From assembly GCF_009796825.1 (NCBI RefSeq), contig NZ_CP047030.1, positions 2,565,001 to 2,629,000 of the forward strand: DNA of 64,000 nucleotides, in the 5' to 3' direction. A program made the translations under genes and the position numbers. The notes beneath the pieces are model-generated. The model was not told the origin of the DNA and made no database searches. It was given only the letters and a program-made list of their open reading frames with translations. Positions 27,816 to 36,439 of the stretch are shown here, piece by piece (position 1 is the stretch's first letter; the number at the start of each line of letters is the position of its first letter). This DNA comes from Algibacter sp. L3A6 (GTDB lineage Bacteria; Bacteroidota; Bacteroidia; Flavobacteriales; Flavobacteriaceae).

Positions 27816-28606
27816 TGAATAAAGGTTTAATTATTTTAATAGCTTTAGTTTTCGCGTCTTGTAGTCAAAAGCTTGTGCCGGTAGATTCTAAACAACAGGT
27901 TGAAACTACGGAAGGTGTAATAGAACCTACAAAGCCTGCGGAAACCGAAGTTTGGGAGCCTAAACCTAAAGTTGTTGAGGTGGATGAGGAGACTCAAATT
28001 CCGTCGGATGCCATTGTATTATTTAATGGTAAAAATTTCAATGAATGGGAGTCCTCTGCTGATGCTTCAGGTGTGGAATGGATTTTAAATCCTGATAAAA
28101 GCATGACTGTTAAAAATAAGGCAGGGGATATTCAAACCAAACGTGATTTTGGTGATATGCAACTTCATATAGAATGGAAATCTTCCGAAGAAATAAAAGG
28201 AAAAGGACAAAGTCGTTCTAATAGTGGCGTGTTTATTCAAGGCAGGTATGAAGTGCAGGTTTTAGATAATAATGAGAACGAAACGTATGTAAATGGCCAA
28301 GTTGGTTCTATATATAAGCAGGGTATTCCGTTGGCTAAAGCATCTTCAGAAACTGGCAAATGGAATGTTTATGATATTATTTATCATGCACCTGTGTTTA
28401 ATGAAGCGGGAGAAAAAACAGAAGCTGGCACAATAACTGTACTTCATAATGGTGTTTTAATACAAGATCATTACGAAATTAAAGGAACTACAGAGTTTAT
28501 TGGGTGGCCTAAAAATAAACCACACGGAAAAGCGCCAATTAAGTTGCAAGACCACAGAGATAATAGCAGTGTGAGTTATAGAAATATTTGGGTTAGAGAA
28601 TTATAA
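27815..28606 (+). CDS. DUF1080-domain lipoprotein (3-keto-disaccharide hydrolase family)
   Basis: A 263-residue lipoprotein with lipobox FASC (Cys16), a proline/glutamate-rich linker (about 20-65) and one DUF1080 jelly-roll domain (about 70-263). Landmarks are IVLFNGKNFNEWES, SNSGVFIQGRYEVQVLDN, WNVYDIIYHAPVFNEAG and the closing SVSYRNIWVREL. It is a second, single-domain relative of the protein at 18030-19931. It overlaps the TIM-barrel gene by one base and is followed after 13 bases by the ThuA-like gene. Confidence 0.9.
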   Translation: MNKGLIILIALVFASCSQKLVPVDSKQQVETTEGVIEPTKPAETEVWEPKPKVVEVDEETQIPSDAIVLFNGKNFNEWESSADASGVEWILNPDKSMTVKNKAGDIQTKRDFGDMQLHIEWKSSEEIKGKGQSRSNSGVFIQGRYEVQVLDNNENETYVNGQVGSIYKQGIPLAKASSETGKWNVYDIIYHAPVFNEAGEKTEAGTITVLHNGVLIQDHYEIKGTTEFIGWPKNKPHGKAPIKLQDHRDNSSVSYRNIWVREL

Positions 28607-28619
28607 AAAAATAGAAATT

Positions 28620-29597
28620 ATGATAAATCGTATTGTTGTTTTACTAATTAGTCTTTGTTTTATTAGCAATAGCTATTCATGTAATCCAATTAAAAGTAAA
28701 ATAAAAGTGCTCATTGTAGACGGACAAAATAATCATACCGTTTGGCCAAAATCAACAATTATGATGAAGCAGTACCTTGAAGAAACAGGTATGTTTACTG
28801 TAGATATTGCTAGAACTAAATATTTAAATAATAGTGAGCAAAATAAAGAATGGTTAGGATTTGCAAAGGTTGAAGAAGGGATTGAAGGCAAGCCGAAAAC
28901 GGATCCAGATTTTAATCCTAAATTTTCAAAATATGATGTAGTGATTTCTAACTTTGGATATAAAGCTGCTTCGTGGCCAAATAAAGTACAAAAGAATTTT
29001 GAAAAATATATTAAAAAAGGAGGTGGTTTTGTGAGTGTACATGCAGCTGACAATAGTTTTCCAGAATGGACGGCTTATAACGAAATGATTGCCATTGGTG
29101 GTTGGGGAGGACGTACGGAAAAGCATGGTCCATACCTATATATTGATAAAGACAATAAGCCTAAAAAAGATTACAGTCCGGGTAATGGCGGAACGCATGG
29201 TAAAAGAGAGGCTTTTGCTGTAACTAACTACAATACAGAGCATCCAATTACTAAAGGTATGCCAAAGGTTTGGATGCATGCCCCAGATGAATGTTATGCG
29301 TTTTTAAGAGGTCCAGCCGAAAATGTAACCATTTTAGCTACTGCTGTATCTACTAAGAAAAAGCCAGAGTTGGAACAAAAAGAACCTGTAGCCATGGTTA
29401 TAAACTATGGTAAAGGCCGAATATTCCATACTACTTTGGGGCACGATACAAAATCATTTGAGTGTGTTGGTTTTATAGCCTTGTTAAAACGCGGGGTAGA
29501 GTGGGCTGCAACTAATAAAGTGACTCAAACAGAATTGCCAGCAGATTTTCCATCTGCCGATAATGTATCTACAAGAAATTTCAATTTAGCAAAATAG
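28620..29597 (+). CDS. ThuA-like domain protein, exported
   Basis: 325 residues with an N-terminal signal peptide (about 1-20, possible lipoprotein Cys21 but a poor lipobox). A ThuA/class I glutamine-amidotransferase-like fold follows (VLIVDGQNNHTVWPKS, GGGFVSVHAADNSFPEW, TYGKGRIFHTTLGHD-type end). ThuA is named from rhizobial trehalose utilisation, where it works with the Gfo/Idh/MocA enzyme ThuB in a 3-keto route. The biochemical role of ThuA itself is not firmly established. It is last gene of the MFS-Gfo-isomerase-DUF1080-ThuA operon. Confidence 0.88.
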   Translation: MINRIVVLLISLCFISNSYSCNPIKSKIKVLIVDGQNNHTVWPKSTIMMKQYLEETGMFTVDIARTKYLNNSEQNKEWLGFAKVEEGIEGKPKTDPDFNPKFSKYDVVISNFGYKAASWPNKVQKNFEKYIKKGGGFVSVHAADNSFPEWTAYNEMIAIGGWGGRTEKHGPYLYIDKDNKPKKDYSPGNGGTHGKREAFAVTNYNTEHPITKGMPKVWMHAPDECYAFLRGPAENVTILATAVSTKKKPELEQKEPVAMVINYGKGRIFHTTLGHDTKSFECVGFIALLKRGVEWAATNKVTQTELPADFPSADNVSTRNFNLAK

Positions 29598-29671
29598 AGG
29601 CTATTGAATTATTCAAGAAATAGTAATTTATTAATGTTTTTGATAGCAAAAATATCAGATTAATATAATTG

Positions 29672-29719
29672 CACAACATTAAATATAAATCTACTCTATT
29701 TTTTATGTTTAATGTTGTG
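29672..29719. promoter_or_regulatory. 12-bp inverted repeat overlapping the arg operon promoter
   Basis: CACAACATTAAA (29672-29683) and TTTAATGTTGTG (29708-29719) are perfectly complementary with a 24-base spacer. The right arm contains the TTG of the arg promoter. It can be an operator, or the 3' hairpin of the preceding operon. Confidence 0.6.
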
Positions 29720-29744
29720 TAATCCATAATTAGTTGTAATTTTG
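29715..29744 (+). promoter_or_regulatory. Promoter of the arginine/proline operon
   Basis: TTG (29715-29717), 19 bases, TAATTTTG (29737-29744): an exact match to the Bacteroidota consensus TTG-N19-TAnnTTTG. The transcript would start near 29750 and carry a leader of about 305 bases before the first enzyme gene. Confidence 0.75.
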
Positions 29745-29809
29745 CGGCTTATATTAACGAAAGGGGCTCACGCCGACGATTTAGAGTTAATTTTTAAGGT
29801 AGTTATTCA

Positions 29810-29917
29810 GTGAAAACAGGAAACAACATATCTCTTATCTCTTCTGTTTTAGTAGCAAATACTAAAGCAACTGTTGTGCGTATTCCTCAAATTCGCCCCA
29901 TGGGGCTTTTCAATTAA
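29810..29917 (+). CDS. Candidate arg operon leader peptide
   Basis: A GTG-initiated frame of 35 codons ends VVRIPQIRPMGLFN. Two Arg codons (29879 and 29894) fall in this C-terminal segment. The last codons overlap a GC-rich palindrome GCCCCATGGGGC (29895-29906) followed by TTTT, unusual in this AT-rich DNA. An internal hairpin TTTAGTA/TACTAAA also occurs (29848-29866). Position directly after the promoter and before arginine genes suggests a regulatory peptide, either arginine-attenuated or a ribosome-arrest sequence. Neither mechanism is proven by the sequence. Confidence 0.5.
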   Translation: MKTGNNISLISSVLVANTKATVVRIPQIRPMGLFN

Positions 29918-29965
29918 GAAAGCTATTCGCTTTCCAAGTTTCGTTATTTTTTTTAAAAGGATTTT

Positions 29966-29984
29966 TTAAGTATTTAATACTTAA
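29966..29984. repeat. 19-bp palindrome in the arg operon leader
   Basis: TTAAGTATT-T-AATACTTAA is perfectly symmetrical. It lies 72 bases before the GNAT start in the leader, and may be a hairpin or a protein site. Confidence 0.5.
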
Positions 29985-30055
29985 GCTAATAATTTGTTTT
30001 AAAGTCATTTATTGATTTTGAATGAAGTAAAAATATACCTTAAAGGTATTGTAAA

Positions 30056-30628
30056 ATGGATACTATATTGAACGCAGACATCAAAAGTGTTATAGAGAAA
30101 GCTGAGGCCTATTGTTCCGAGGAAGAGATAGAAATAAAGCTAGTTTATAAACTTTCAAATAAAACTTTAGAATTAATTTCAGAACGATCTAAAGAGCTTG
30201 CTACGTTATATTATGTAGATGTCGAGATGTTAAGAACTCGTGCTGAAAACGGCTGTTTTATATTGAAAAAAAATGATAGAATTTATGGACATATTTTTGT
30301 TCATGAGCATCATGTAAAAGGCCACTCTGTTTACGAACGTACTTCTCTATGGGTAGATCGCGATTGCCGTAATTGTAACCTTGGATTATTACTAATGTCT
30401 AGAATGACCGAGTTGTTTTCCGATACCTTTCTTATTTCTGTTGCACAAACACCTAAAGTACATCACTATAACGAATTAATAGGGATGACGCACGTTACGC
30501 TGGCTAAAATGTCTCCGGGATTAGTTGAAGAACTTGAAAAGTTGGGGAAATTACGTGATGAATTGAATTTCAAATATTACGTTAATGATTGTTTCAAGTC
30601 TGAAATAGGTCAATTAAAACAAATTTAA
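30056..30628 (+). CDS. GNAT-family N-acetyltransferase, first gene of the arginine operon
   Basis: 190 residues with a GNAT core (about 75-165): beta strands around GCFILKKNDRIYGHIFVHEHHVKGHSVYERT and the acyl-CoA-binding region near SLWVDRDCRNCNLGLLLMSRM. It opens the arginine operon, 30 bases before argG. The operon otherwise lacks an argA or argJ, so this protein may be the glutamate N-acyltransferase that starts the pathway. In Bacteroides the ornithine intermediates are N-succinylated, which leaves the acyl donor open. The role is inferred from position. Confidence 0.8.
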   Translation: MDTILNADIKSVIEKAEAYCSEEEIEIKLVYKLSNKTLELISERSKELATLYYVDVEMLRTRAENGCFILKKNDRIYGHIFVHEHHVKGHSVYERTSLWVDRDCRNCNLGLLLMSRMTELFSDTFLISVAQTPKVHHYNELIGMTHVTLAKMSPGLVEELEKLGKLRDELNFKYYVNDCFKSEIGQLKQI

Positions 30629-30658
30629 ATTATAGAATAAGTTATATAAAATTATACA

Positions 30659-31840
30659 ATGAAAAAATTAGTCATAGCATATAGTGGAGGATTAGATACA
30701 TCTTACTGTGCCGTTAGTTTATCAAAAGAATATGATGTACACGCTGTAAGTGTAAATACTGGTGGTTTTACAACTGAAGAAATTAAGCATATTGAAAGTA
30801 ATGCCTATAAAATGGGTGTTTCAACTTATAAAAATATTGATGCCGTAGCTACATTTTATCAAAAAGTAGTGAAGTATTTAATTTTTGGTAACGTTTTAAA
30901 AAACGGTACATATCCATTGTCTGTAAGTGCAGAACGTATTATTCAAGCAATTGAAATTATAGAGTATGCTAAAAGTATTGATGCAGAATATATTGCGCAT
31001 GGTAGTACTGGAGCTGGTAATGATCAGGTTCGTTTCGATATGATTTTTCAAACATTGGCACCAAATATTAAAATTATTACACCAATTAGAGATCAAAAAT
31101 TAACAAGACAAGAAGAGATTGAGTATTTAAAATCTGAAGGAATTGATATGCCTTGGGAAAAAACAAAATACTCTGTAAATAAAGGCCTTTGGGGAACTAG
31201 TGTTGGTGGTGTAGAGACTTTAAAGTCTGAAAAACCTTTACCAAGTGAAGCTTACCCATCTCAATTAGAAAAAGAAGGAGAAGAGAAAGTAACGCTAACT
31301 TTTAAAAATGGTGAGTTTGTTGCGCTAAATGGTGAGACAAATGCTCCGGAAGTAAATATTGAAAACTTAAATAATATCGCTTCGGCTTACGCTATTGGTA
31401 GAGATATTCACGTTGGAGATACTATTGTTGGAACAAAAGGACGTGTTGGTTTTGAAGCCGCAGCTGCTTTAATTACAGTAAAAGCACACCACTTGTTAGA
31501 GAAGCATACATTAACAAAATGGCAATTACAACATAAAGATTATCTGTCTAGTTTTTATGGTATGCATTTGCATGAAGGACAATATTTAGACCCAGTAATG
31601 AGAGATACGGAAGCATTTTTACAAAGTTCTCAGAAAATGGTTTCTGGTAATGTTGTAGTATCTTTAAAACCTTATCACTTCTCTTTAGATGGTATTGTTT
31701 CAGATCACGATTTAATGTCGAGTAAGTTTAGTACTTACGGTGAAGAAAACAAGGCTTGGACGGCAGATGATGCTAAAGGATTTATTAAGATTTTCGGAAA
31801 CCAAAATAAAATATACAGACAAGTAAATTCTCAGGAATAG
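30659..31840 (+). CDS. argG: Argininosuccinate synthase
   Basis: It ligates citrulline and aspartate with ATP. At 393 residues it opens directly with the ATP-pyrophosphatase motif KKLVIAYSGGLDTSYC (residues 2-17). The family motif EYIAHGSTGAGNDQVRFD is near residue 110 and the citrulline-binding region KYSVNKGLWGTSVGG near 175. The start is 30 bases after the GNAT gene and 85 bases before argC, in the long arginine operon. Confidence 0.97.
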   Translation: MKKLVIAYSGGLDTSYCAVSLSKEYDVHAVSVNTGGFTTEEIKHIESNAYKMGVSTYKNIDAVATFYQKVVKYLIFGNVLKNGTYPLSVSAERIIQAIEIIEYAKSIDAEYIAHGSTGAGNDQVRFDMIFQTLAPNIKIITPIRDQKLTRQEEIEYLKSEGIDMPWEKTKYSVNKGLWGTSVGGVETLKSEKPLPSEAYPSQLEKEGEEKVTLTFKNGEFVALNGETNAPEVNIENLNNIASAYAIGRDIHVGDTIVGTKGRVGFEAAAALITVKAHHLLEKHTLTKWQLQHKDYLSSFYGMHLHEGQYLDPVMRDTEAFLQSSQKMVSGNVVVSLKPYHFSLDGIVSDHDLMSSKFSTYGEENKAWTADDAKGFIKIFGNQNKIYRQVNSQE

Positions 31841-31925
31841 AACTTGAATTGAATAATTGAGTTATTTCGAAGTATTAAGAAACTACATAATTTTAATACG
31901 GCGAAATGAACAAAAATAGTATATA

Positions 31926-32909
31926 ATGAAAAATATTGAAGTTGGAATTATTGGAGGTGCTGGTTATACGGCTGGTGAGTTAATTCGTTTATTAATCCAT
32001 CACCCAAATACAAATATCAATTTTGTGTTTAGCACATCGAATGCCGGAAACAAAATAAGTAAAATACATCAAGATTTAGTAGGAACGTTAGATCAAGAAT
32101 TTACCGATACTGTTAACCCAAATGTAGATGTTTTATTTTTATGTTTAGGTCACGGAAATTCAGTGAAGTTTTTATCGAATAATACGTTTTCTGATAATAC
32201 AAAAATTATAGATTTAGGAAATGATTTTAGATTAGAAGCCGATAAGGATTTTGATGGTAAAACATTTGTTTACGGTTTGCCGGAATTACAACGTGAAGCT
32301 ATTAAAACTGCAAATTATATTGCAAATCCGGGGTGTTTTGCAACAGCAATTCAGTTAGGGGTGTTGCCTTTGGCTGGTAAAGGTTTGATAAATAAAGATG
32401 TGCACATTAATGCTGTAACAGGTGCTACTGGTGCAGGAACATCGTTATCTGCAACAACACATTTTACTTGGAGAGATAATAACTTCTCTTATTACAAACC
32501 ATTTACGCATCAGCATTTAGGTGAAATAAATCAATCGGTTAAGCAATTGCAAAGTGATTTTGCTACTGAGATTTTATTTATGCCAAATAGAGGTGATTTT
32601 CCTAGAGGAATTTTTGCAACACTTTACACCGATTTTGAAGGTACTGTTGAAGATGCAAAAACGATTTATAAAGATTTTTATAAAGACGCTAAATTTACTT
32701 TTGTATCGGATGATCAATTACATTTAAAACAAGTAGTAAATACTAATAAATGTTTAATACATTTACATAAGCATAACGGTAAATTATTGGTGACTAGTAT
32801 TATCGATAATTTATTAAAAGGAGCTTCGGGACAAGCTTTGCAAAACATGAATTTGATGTTTGGCTTAGAAGAAACTACCGGCTTAGGTTTAAAGGCTACT
32901 TATTTCTAG
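31926..32909 (+). CDS. argC: N-acyl-gamma-glutamyl-phosphate reductase
   Basis: It reduces the acylated glutamyl phosphate to the semialdehyde with NADPH. It has 327 residues: an N-terminal Rossmann motif GIIGGAGYTAGELIRLL and the catalytic cysteine in ANPGCFATAIQLGVLPL (about residue 139). The C-terminal catalytic/dimer domain has HQHLGEI near 196. It is upstream of proC, separated by 243 bases that include a degenerate copy of the dispersed repeat. Confidence 0.97.
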   Translation: MKNIEVGIIGGAGYTAGELIRLLIHHPNTNINFVFSTSNAGNKISKIHQDLVGTLDQEFTDTVNPNVDVLFLCLGHGNSVKFLSNNTFSDNTKIIDLGNDFRLEADKDFDGKTFVYGLPELQREAIKTANYIANPGCFATAIQLGVLPLAGKGLINKDVHINAVTGATGAGTSLSATTHFTWRDNNFSYYKPFTHQHLGEINQSVKQLQSDFATEILFMPNRGDFPRGIFATLYTDFEGTVEDAKTIYKDFYKDAKFTFVSDDQLHLKQVVNTNKCLIHLHKHNGKLLVTSIIDNLLKGASGQALQNMNLMFGLEETTGLGLKATYF

Positions 32910-32948
32910 AATATCATTTTAGAATTTGAGTAAGCACATAACAGTGGT

Positions 32949-33082
32949 GCGTTAGTGATGGATCGGTAAGTTTTGAACTCCTCGATTAGCGGAAAGGAGC
33001 GAGTAGTGAAATATTTGTATTTATGAGTTCTATAATTTAAAATAGAAATCAACGAATAAAGCTCGCTACTTGTGGTAACCCC
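32949..33082 (+). repeat. Dispersed structured repeat, copy 2 (divergent)
   Basis: It begins GCGTTAG.GATGG (32949) and ends GGTAACCCC (33082), with the central CTCCT/AGGAG hairpin and GGAGCGAGTAG shared with copy 1. About 50 extra AT-rich bases follow the hairpin, before GCTCGCTACTTG. It is transcribed inside the arginine operon. Confidence 0.65.
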
Positions 33083-33152
33083 AAAAAAGAACTGATAAAT
33101 GAAGTTTTCGTTGTCACGAAAATGAAGAAGAACTTATATAAAATTAGGCATT

Positions 33153-33947
33153 ATGAGAGTAGCCATAATTGGTGCAGGTAGCTTGGGCCAGTCTATTGCA
33201 AAGGGCTTGTTAAGCTCGGAAGCGTTGACGAGTTTGTATTTAACAAAACGAAACTTAGGCGCTTTAAAGGATTTTGATAATTCGGAAAAAGTAACGTTAA
33301 CTACAGATAATGTTGAGGCTGTAAAACATGCAGATATTTTAATTTTTGCTATTCAACCAAGACATTTTGAAGGTATATTAAACGACCTGAAACCACATTT
33401 AACTAAAGCACATGTTTTAATTTCGGTAATTACCGGATTTGCTATTGCTAGAATTGAGGCTATTGTGGGTGAAGATAATTACGTGGTACGCGCTATGCCG
33501 AATACTGCGGCATCTGTGGGACAATCAATGACTTGTATTTCTACCAATAAAAAAGGAAAGGAAAAAATTGATTTAGCTATGGCTATTTTTAATAGTTTGG
33601 GTACTTCGTTGGAAATTCCGGAGGAACAATTACAAGCCGCTACAGTAATTTGTGCGAGTGGTATTGCTTTTTGGATGCGCTTAATTCGTGCAACAACGCA
33701 AGGAGCGGTTCAATTAGGTTTTGAGGCACACGAAGCTCACCAACTAGCGATGCAAACGTGTTTTGGCGCAGCTAGTTTATTGAAAGAATCGGGTAAGCAC
33801 CCAGAAGAGGAAATAGACCGTGTAACTACACCTAGTGGTTGTACTATTGAAGGTTTGAATGAAATGGAACACCGCGGTTTAAGTTCGTCGCTGATAAAAG
33901 GAATAAATGCGTCTTTTGAAAAAATTAACCAGATAAAAAATAATTAG
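33153..33947 (+). CDS. proC: Pyrroline-5-carboxylate reductase
   Basis: The last step of proline synthesis: NAD(P)H reduction of pyrroline-5-carboxylate. It has 264 residues with an N-terminal Rossmann fold VAIIGAGSLGQSIAKGLL, the ADILIFAIQP segment (near 65), RAMPNTAASVGQSMT (near 115) and the C-terminal signature EIDRVTTPSGCTIEGLNEME. The gene is embedded in the arginine operon and ends 2 bases before argD. Confidence 0.96.
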   Translation: MRVAIIGAGSLGQSIAKGLLSSEALTSLYLTKRNLGALKDFDNSEKVTLTTDNVEAVKHADILIFAIQPRHFEGILNDLKPHLTKAHVLISVITGFAIARIEAIVGEDNYVVRAMPNTAASVGQSMTCISTNKKGKEKIDLAMAIFNSLGTSLEIPEEQLQAATVICASGIAFWMRLIRATTQGAVQLGFEAHEAHQLAMQTCFGAASLLKESGKHPEEEIDRVTTPSGCTIEGLNEMEHRGLSSSLIKGINASFEKINQIKNN

Positions 33948-33949
33948 TT

Positions 33950-35107
33950 ATGCCACTATTTAATGTATATCCGTTGTATGATGTTACGCCTGTATCGGGC
34001 AAAGGCATTTATGTTTATGATGAAAAAGGAAACGAATATTTAGATCTTTATGGTGGTCATGCCGTAATTTCTATCGGACACGCACATCCAAAATATGTGG
34101 CAGCGATTTCTAATCAGGTTGCTGCGCTCGGTTTTTATTCTAACGCCGTGCAAAACCCTTTGCAGGTTACACTGGCTGAAAGATTAGAAACGCTTTCTGG
34201 TTGTGAAGGTTACGAGTTGTTTTTGTGTAATTCTGGTGCAGAAGCAAATGAGAATGCTTTAAAATTGGCATCTTTTAAAACAAATAAAAAACGTGTTATT
34301 GCTTTTAGCAATGGATTTCACGGTAGAACATCGGCAGCTGTTGCAGTAACCGATAATAAAAATATTATAGCGCCTATAAACGCGCAACAAGCCGTAACTA
34401 TTTTACCTTTAAATGATATTGAAGGTGTAAAAAGAGAACTTGAAAAAGGCGATGTTTGTGCCGTAATTGTTGAGTTTATACAAGGGGTCGGAGGTTTAGA
34501 TCAAGGTACTGCCGAATTTTTTGAGCAGGTAGATTTGCTTTGTAAAGCGAACAATACCTTTTTTATTGCCGATGAGGTTCAGTCTGGTTATGGCCGTTCG
34601 GGAAAATTCTTTGCTTTTCAGCATTATAATGTAACGCCAGATGTTATTTCTATAGCGAAAGGTATGGGGAATGGTTTTCCAATAGGAGGTATTTTAATTC
34701 ACCCAAGCATCGAAGCTAAATTTGGTATGTTAGGTACTACGTTTGGTGGAAATCACTTGGCTTGTGCTGCTGGTTTATCTGTTTTAAGCGTTATTGAAGG
34801 CGAAAAATTAATGGATAACGTAAACGAGATGTCGTGTTATTTTGTGAAACTGGCTAAAACGATTCCGCAGATAAAAGCCATAAAAGGTAAAGGCTTAATG
34901 ATTGGTTTGGAGTTCGATTTTGAAGTTGGCGATTTACGCAAAGAGTTAATATATAAGCATCATATTTTTACTGGTGGTGCCATGAATAAAAACTTGTTGA
35001 GAATTTTACCTCCATTAACCATTAGAAAAGAGCATATTAATATGTTTTTTGAAGCTTTAGTTGAAGTTTTAAACGAGGTTGAGGAATTAGAAGTGAATAA
35101 CTCGTAG
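33950..35107 (+). CDS. argD: Acylornithine aminotransferase
   Basis: A class III PLP aminotransferase of 385 residues that converts N-acyl-glutamate semialdehyde to N-acyl-ornithine. Landmarks: GHAVISIGHAHPKY, LFLCNSGAEANENALKLA (near 95), FHGRTSAAVAVT, and the Schiff-base lysine in ISIAKGMGNGFPIGG (near 240). It starts 2 bases after proC. Related ornithine aminotransferases are possible, but the pathway context favours argD. Confidence 0.93.
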   Translation: MPLFNVYPLYDVTPVSGKGIYVYDEKGNEYLDLYGGHAVISIGHAHPKYVAAISNQVAALGFYSNAVQNPLQVTLAERLETLSGCEGYELFLCNSGAEANENALKLASFKTNKKRVIAFSNGFHGRTSAAVAVTDNKNIIAPINAQQAVTILPLNDIEGVKRELEKGDVCAVIVEFIQGVGGLDQGTAEFFEQVDLLCKANNTFFIADEVQSGYGRSGKFFAFQHYNVTPDVISIAKGMGNGFPIGGILIHPSIEAKFGMLGTTFGGNHLACAAGLSVLSVIEGEKLMDNVNEMSCYFVKLAKTIPQIKAIKGKGLMIGLEFDFEVGDLRKELIYKHHIFTGGAMNKNLLRILPPLTIRKEHINMFFEALVEVLNEVEELEVNNS

Positions 35108-35244
35108 AGGAAATAAAATATAGAATAGAAAGAAATATAGGTTGTTATATTAAGTGTTTTGTCATTTCGACTTTAGGAGAAATTACATAAATAAAATCGT
35201 TGTCAACCAAATATATTTCCAACTGAAAAACTGAATATTAAAAA

Positions 35245-36438
35245 ATGAACACCCTATTATCCATAGAAACTAGAAATGCTGTTTTATTAAAAATGGCAAA
35301 GCTTTTAGAACAGGAGCGTCAGGAGATAATTAGCATAAATAAAACAGATTTAGAAGCTTATAAAGGTGACGATATTTCGATGTTCGACCGATTAAAGGTA
35401 GACGATTTTAAAGTTGATGAAATGATAAAATCTGTTACGCATTTGGCTTCGCAAGATGATCCCGTAGGTGTGGAGCGTTTTAGTTTTAAGCATGATAACG
35501 GGATGCAGGTTTATAATAAAACGGCATCGTTTGGTACGGTTTTAATTATTTATGAATCGCGTCCAGATGTTACTGTAGAAGCAGCTGGAATTGCTTTTAA
35601 ATCGGGTAACAAGATTTTATTAAAAGGCGGGAAAGAGTCTTTAAAATCAAACTTAAAAATTGTAGAATTATGGCACCAAGCTTTAGAAGAGCAAGGCGCA
35701 TCAACCGATTGGGTGGAGTATTTACAATTTAACCGTACAGAAACTCAAGCTTTTTTAGAAAAACCAACTCAAAAAGTAGATTTAATTGTACCACGTGGTG
35801 GCGAGCGGTTAATTGCTTTTGTAAAAGAGCATGCTACATGCCCAGTAATTATTAGTGGTCGGGGTAATAATTTTGTTTACGTACACGAAGCAGCCGATTT
35901 AGATATTGCTATTGATGTTATTATGAATGGGAAATCTAAAATTTCGGCTTGTAATGCGGTTGATAAAATTTTAATTGATAAAAATCTTGCAGATAAAACG
36001 ACATTTGTAAATCGATTAATTGCAAAATTAAAAGAAGCAAATATTGAAGTTTTAGGTGATGCTAGTATATCAGAAAATCATGAGGTAGAAGCAATTACTT
36101 CGGATGATATTTGGTATAAAGAATTTTTAGATTATAAAATACTTATTGGTGAAATAGCATCTAACCAAGATACTATTGCCACGATTAATAAATATTCTGG
36201 AGGACATTCTTCTGTTATTGTTACTACAAATAATGACGAAGCTAAAATGTTTATGGAAAATGTAGATACGGCAGCAGTTTACCATAATGCGTCCACACGT
36301 TTTACCGATGGTGGGCAATTAGGTTTAGGTGGCGAATTGGCTATCAGTACAGATAAATTACACCAACGCGGACCAATTGGTTTGCAGCATTTAGTTACCA
36401 ATAAATGGTATGTTCATGGTAACGGACAAACAAGATAG
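35245..36438 (+). CDS. proA: Glutamate-5-semialdehyde dehydrogenase (gamma-glutamyl phosphate reductase)
   Basis: The second step of proline synthesis, 397 residues. An aldehyde-dehydrogenase-like fold carries YESRPDVTVEAAGIAFKSGNKILLKGG (about 98-125) and the catalytic cysteine in KSKISACNAVDKIL (about 230-243). The C-terminal block is HNASTRFTDGGQLGLGGELAIS. It is immediately followed by proB, its partner that supplies gamma-glutamyl phosphate. The order proA-proB is the reverse of the common proB-proA. Confidence 0.96.
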   Translation: MNTLLSIETRNAVLLKMAKLLEQERQEIISINKTDLEAYKGDDISMFDRLKVDDFKVDEMIKSVTHLASQDDPVGVERFSFKHDNGMQVYNKTASFGTVLIIYESRPDVTVEAAGIAFKSGNKILLKGGKESLKSNLKIVELWHQALEEQGASTDWVEYLQFNRTETQAFLEKPTQKVDLIVPRGGERLIAFVKEHATCPVIISGRGNNFVYVHEAADLDIAIDVIMNGKSKISACNAVDKILIDKNLADKTTFVNRLIAKLKEANIEVLGDASISENHEVEAITSDDIWYKEFLDYKILIGEIASNQDTIATINKYSGGHSSVIVTTNNDEAKMFMENVDTAAVYHNASTRFTDGGQLGLGGELAISTDKLHQRGPIGLQHLVTNKWYVHGNGQTR

Positions 36439-36439
36439 C

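Noticed and set aside
36410..36439. Upstream start for proB
   Set aside because: It adds ten residues overlapping proA. The ATG at 36440 leads straight into the conserved kinase N-terminus.
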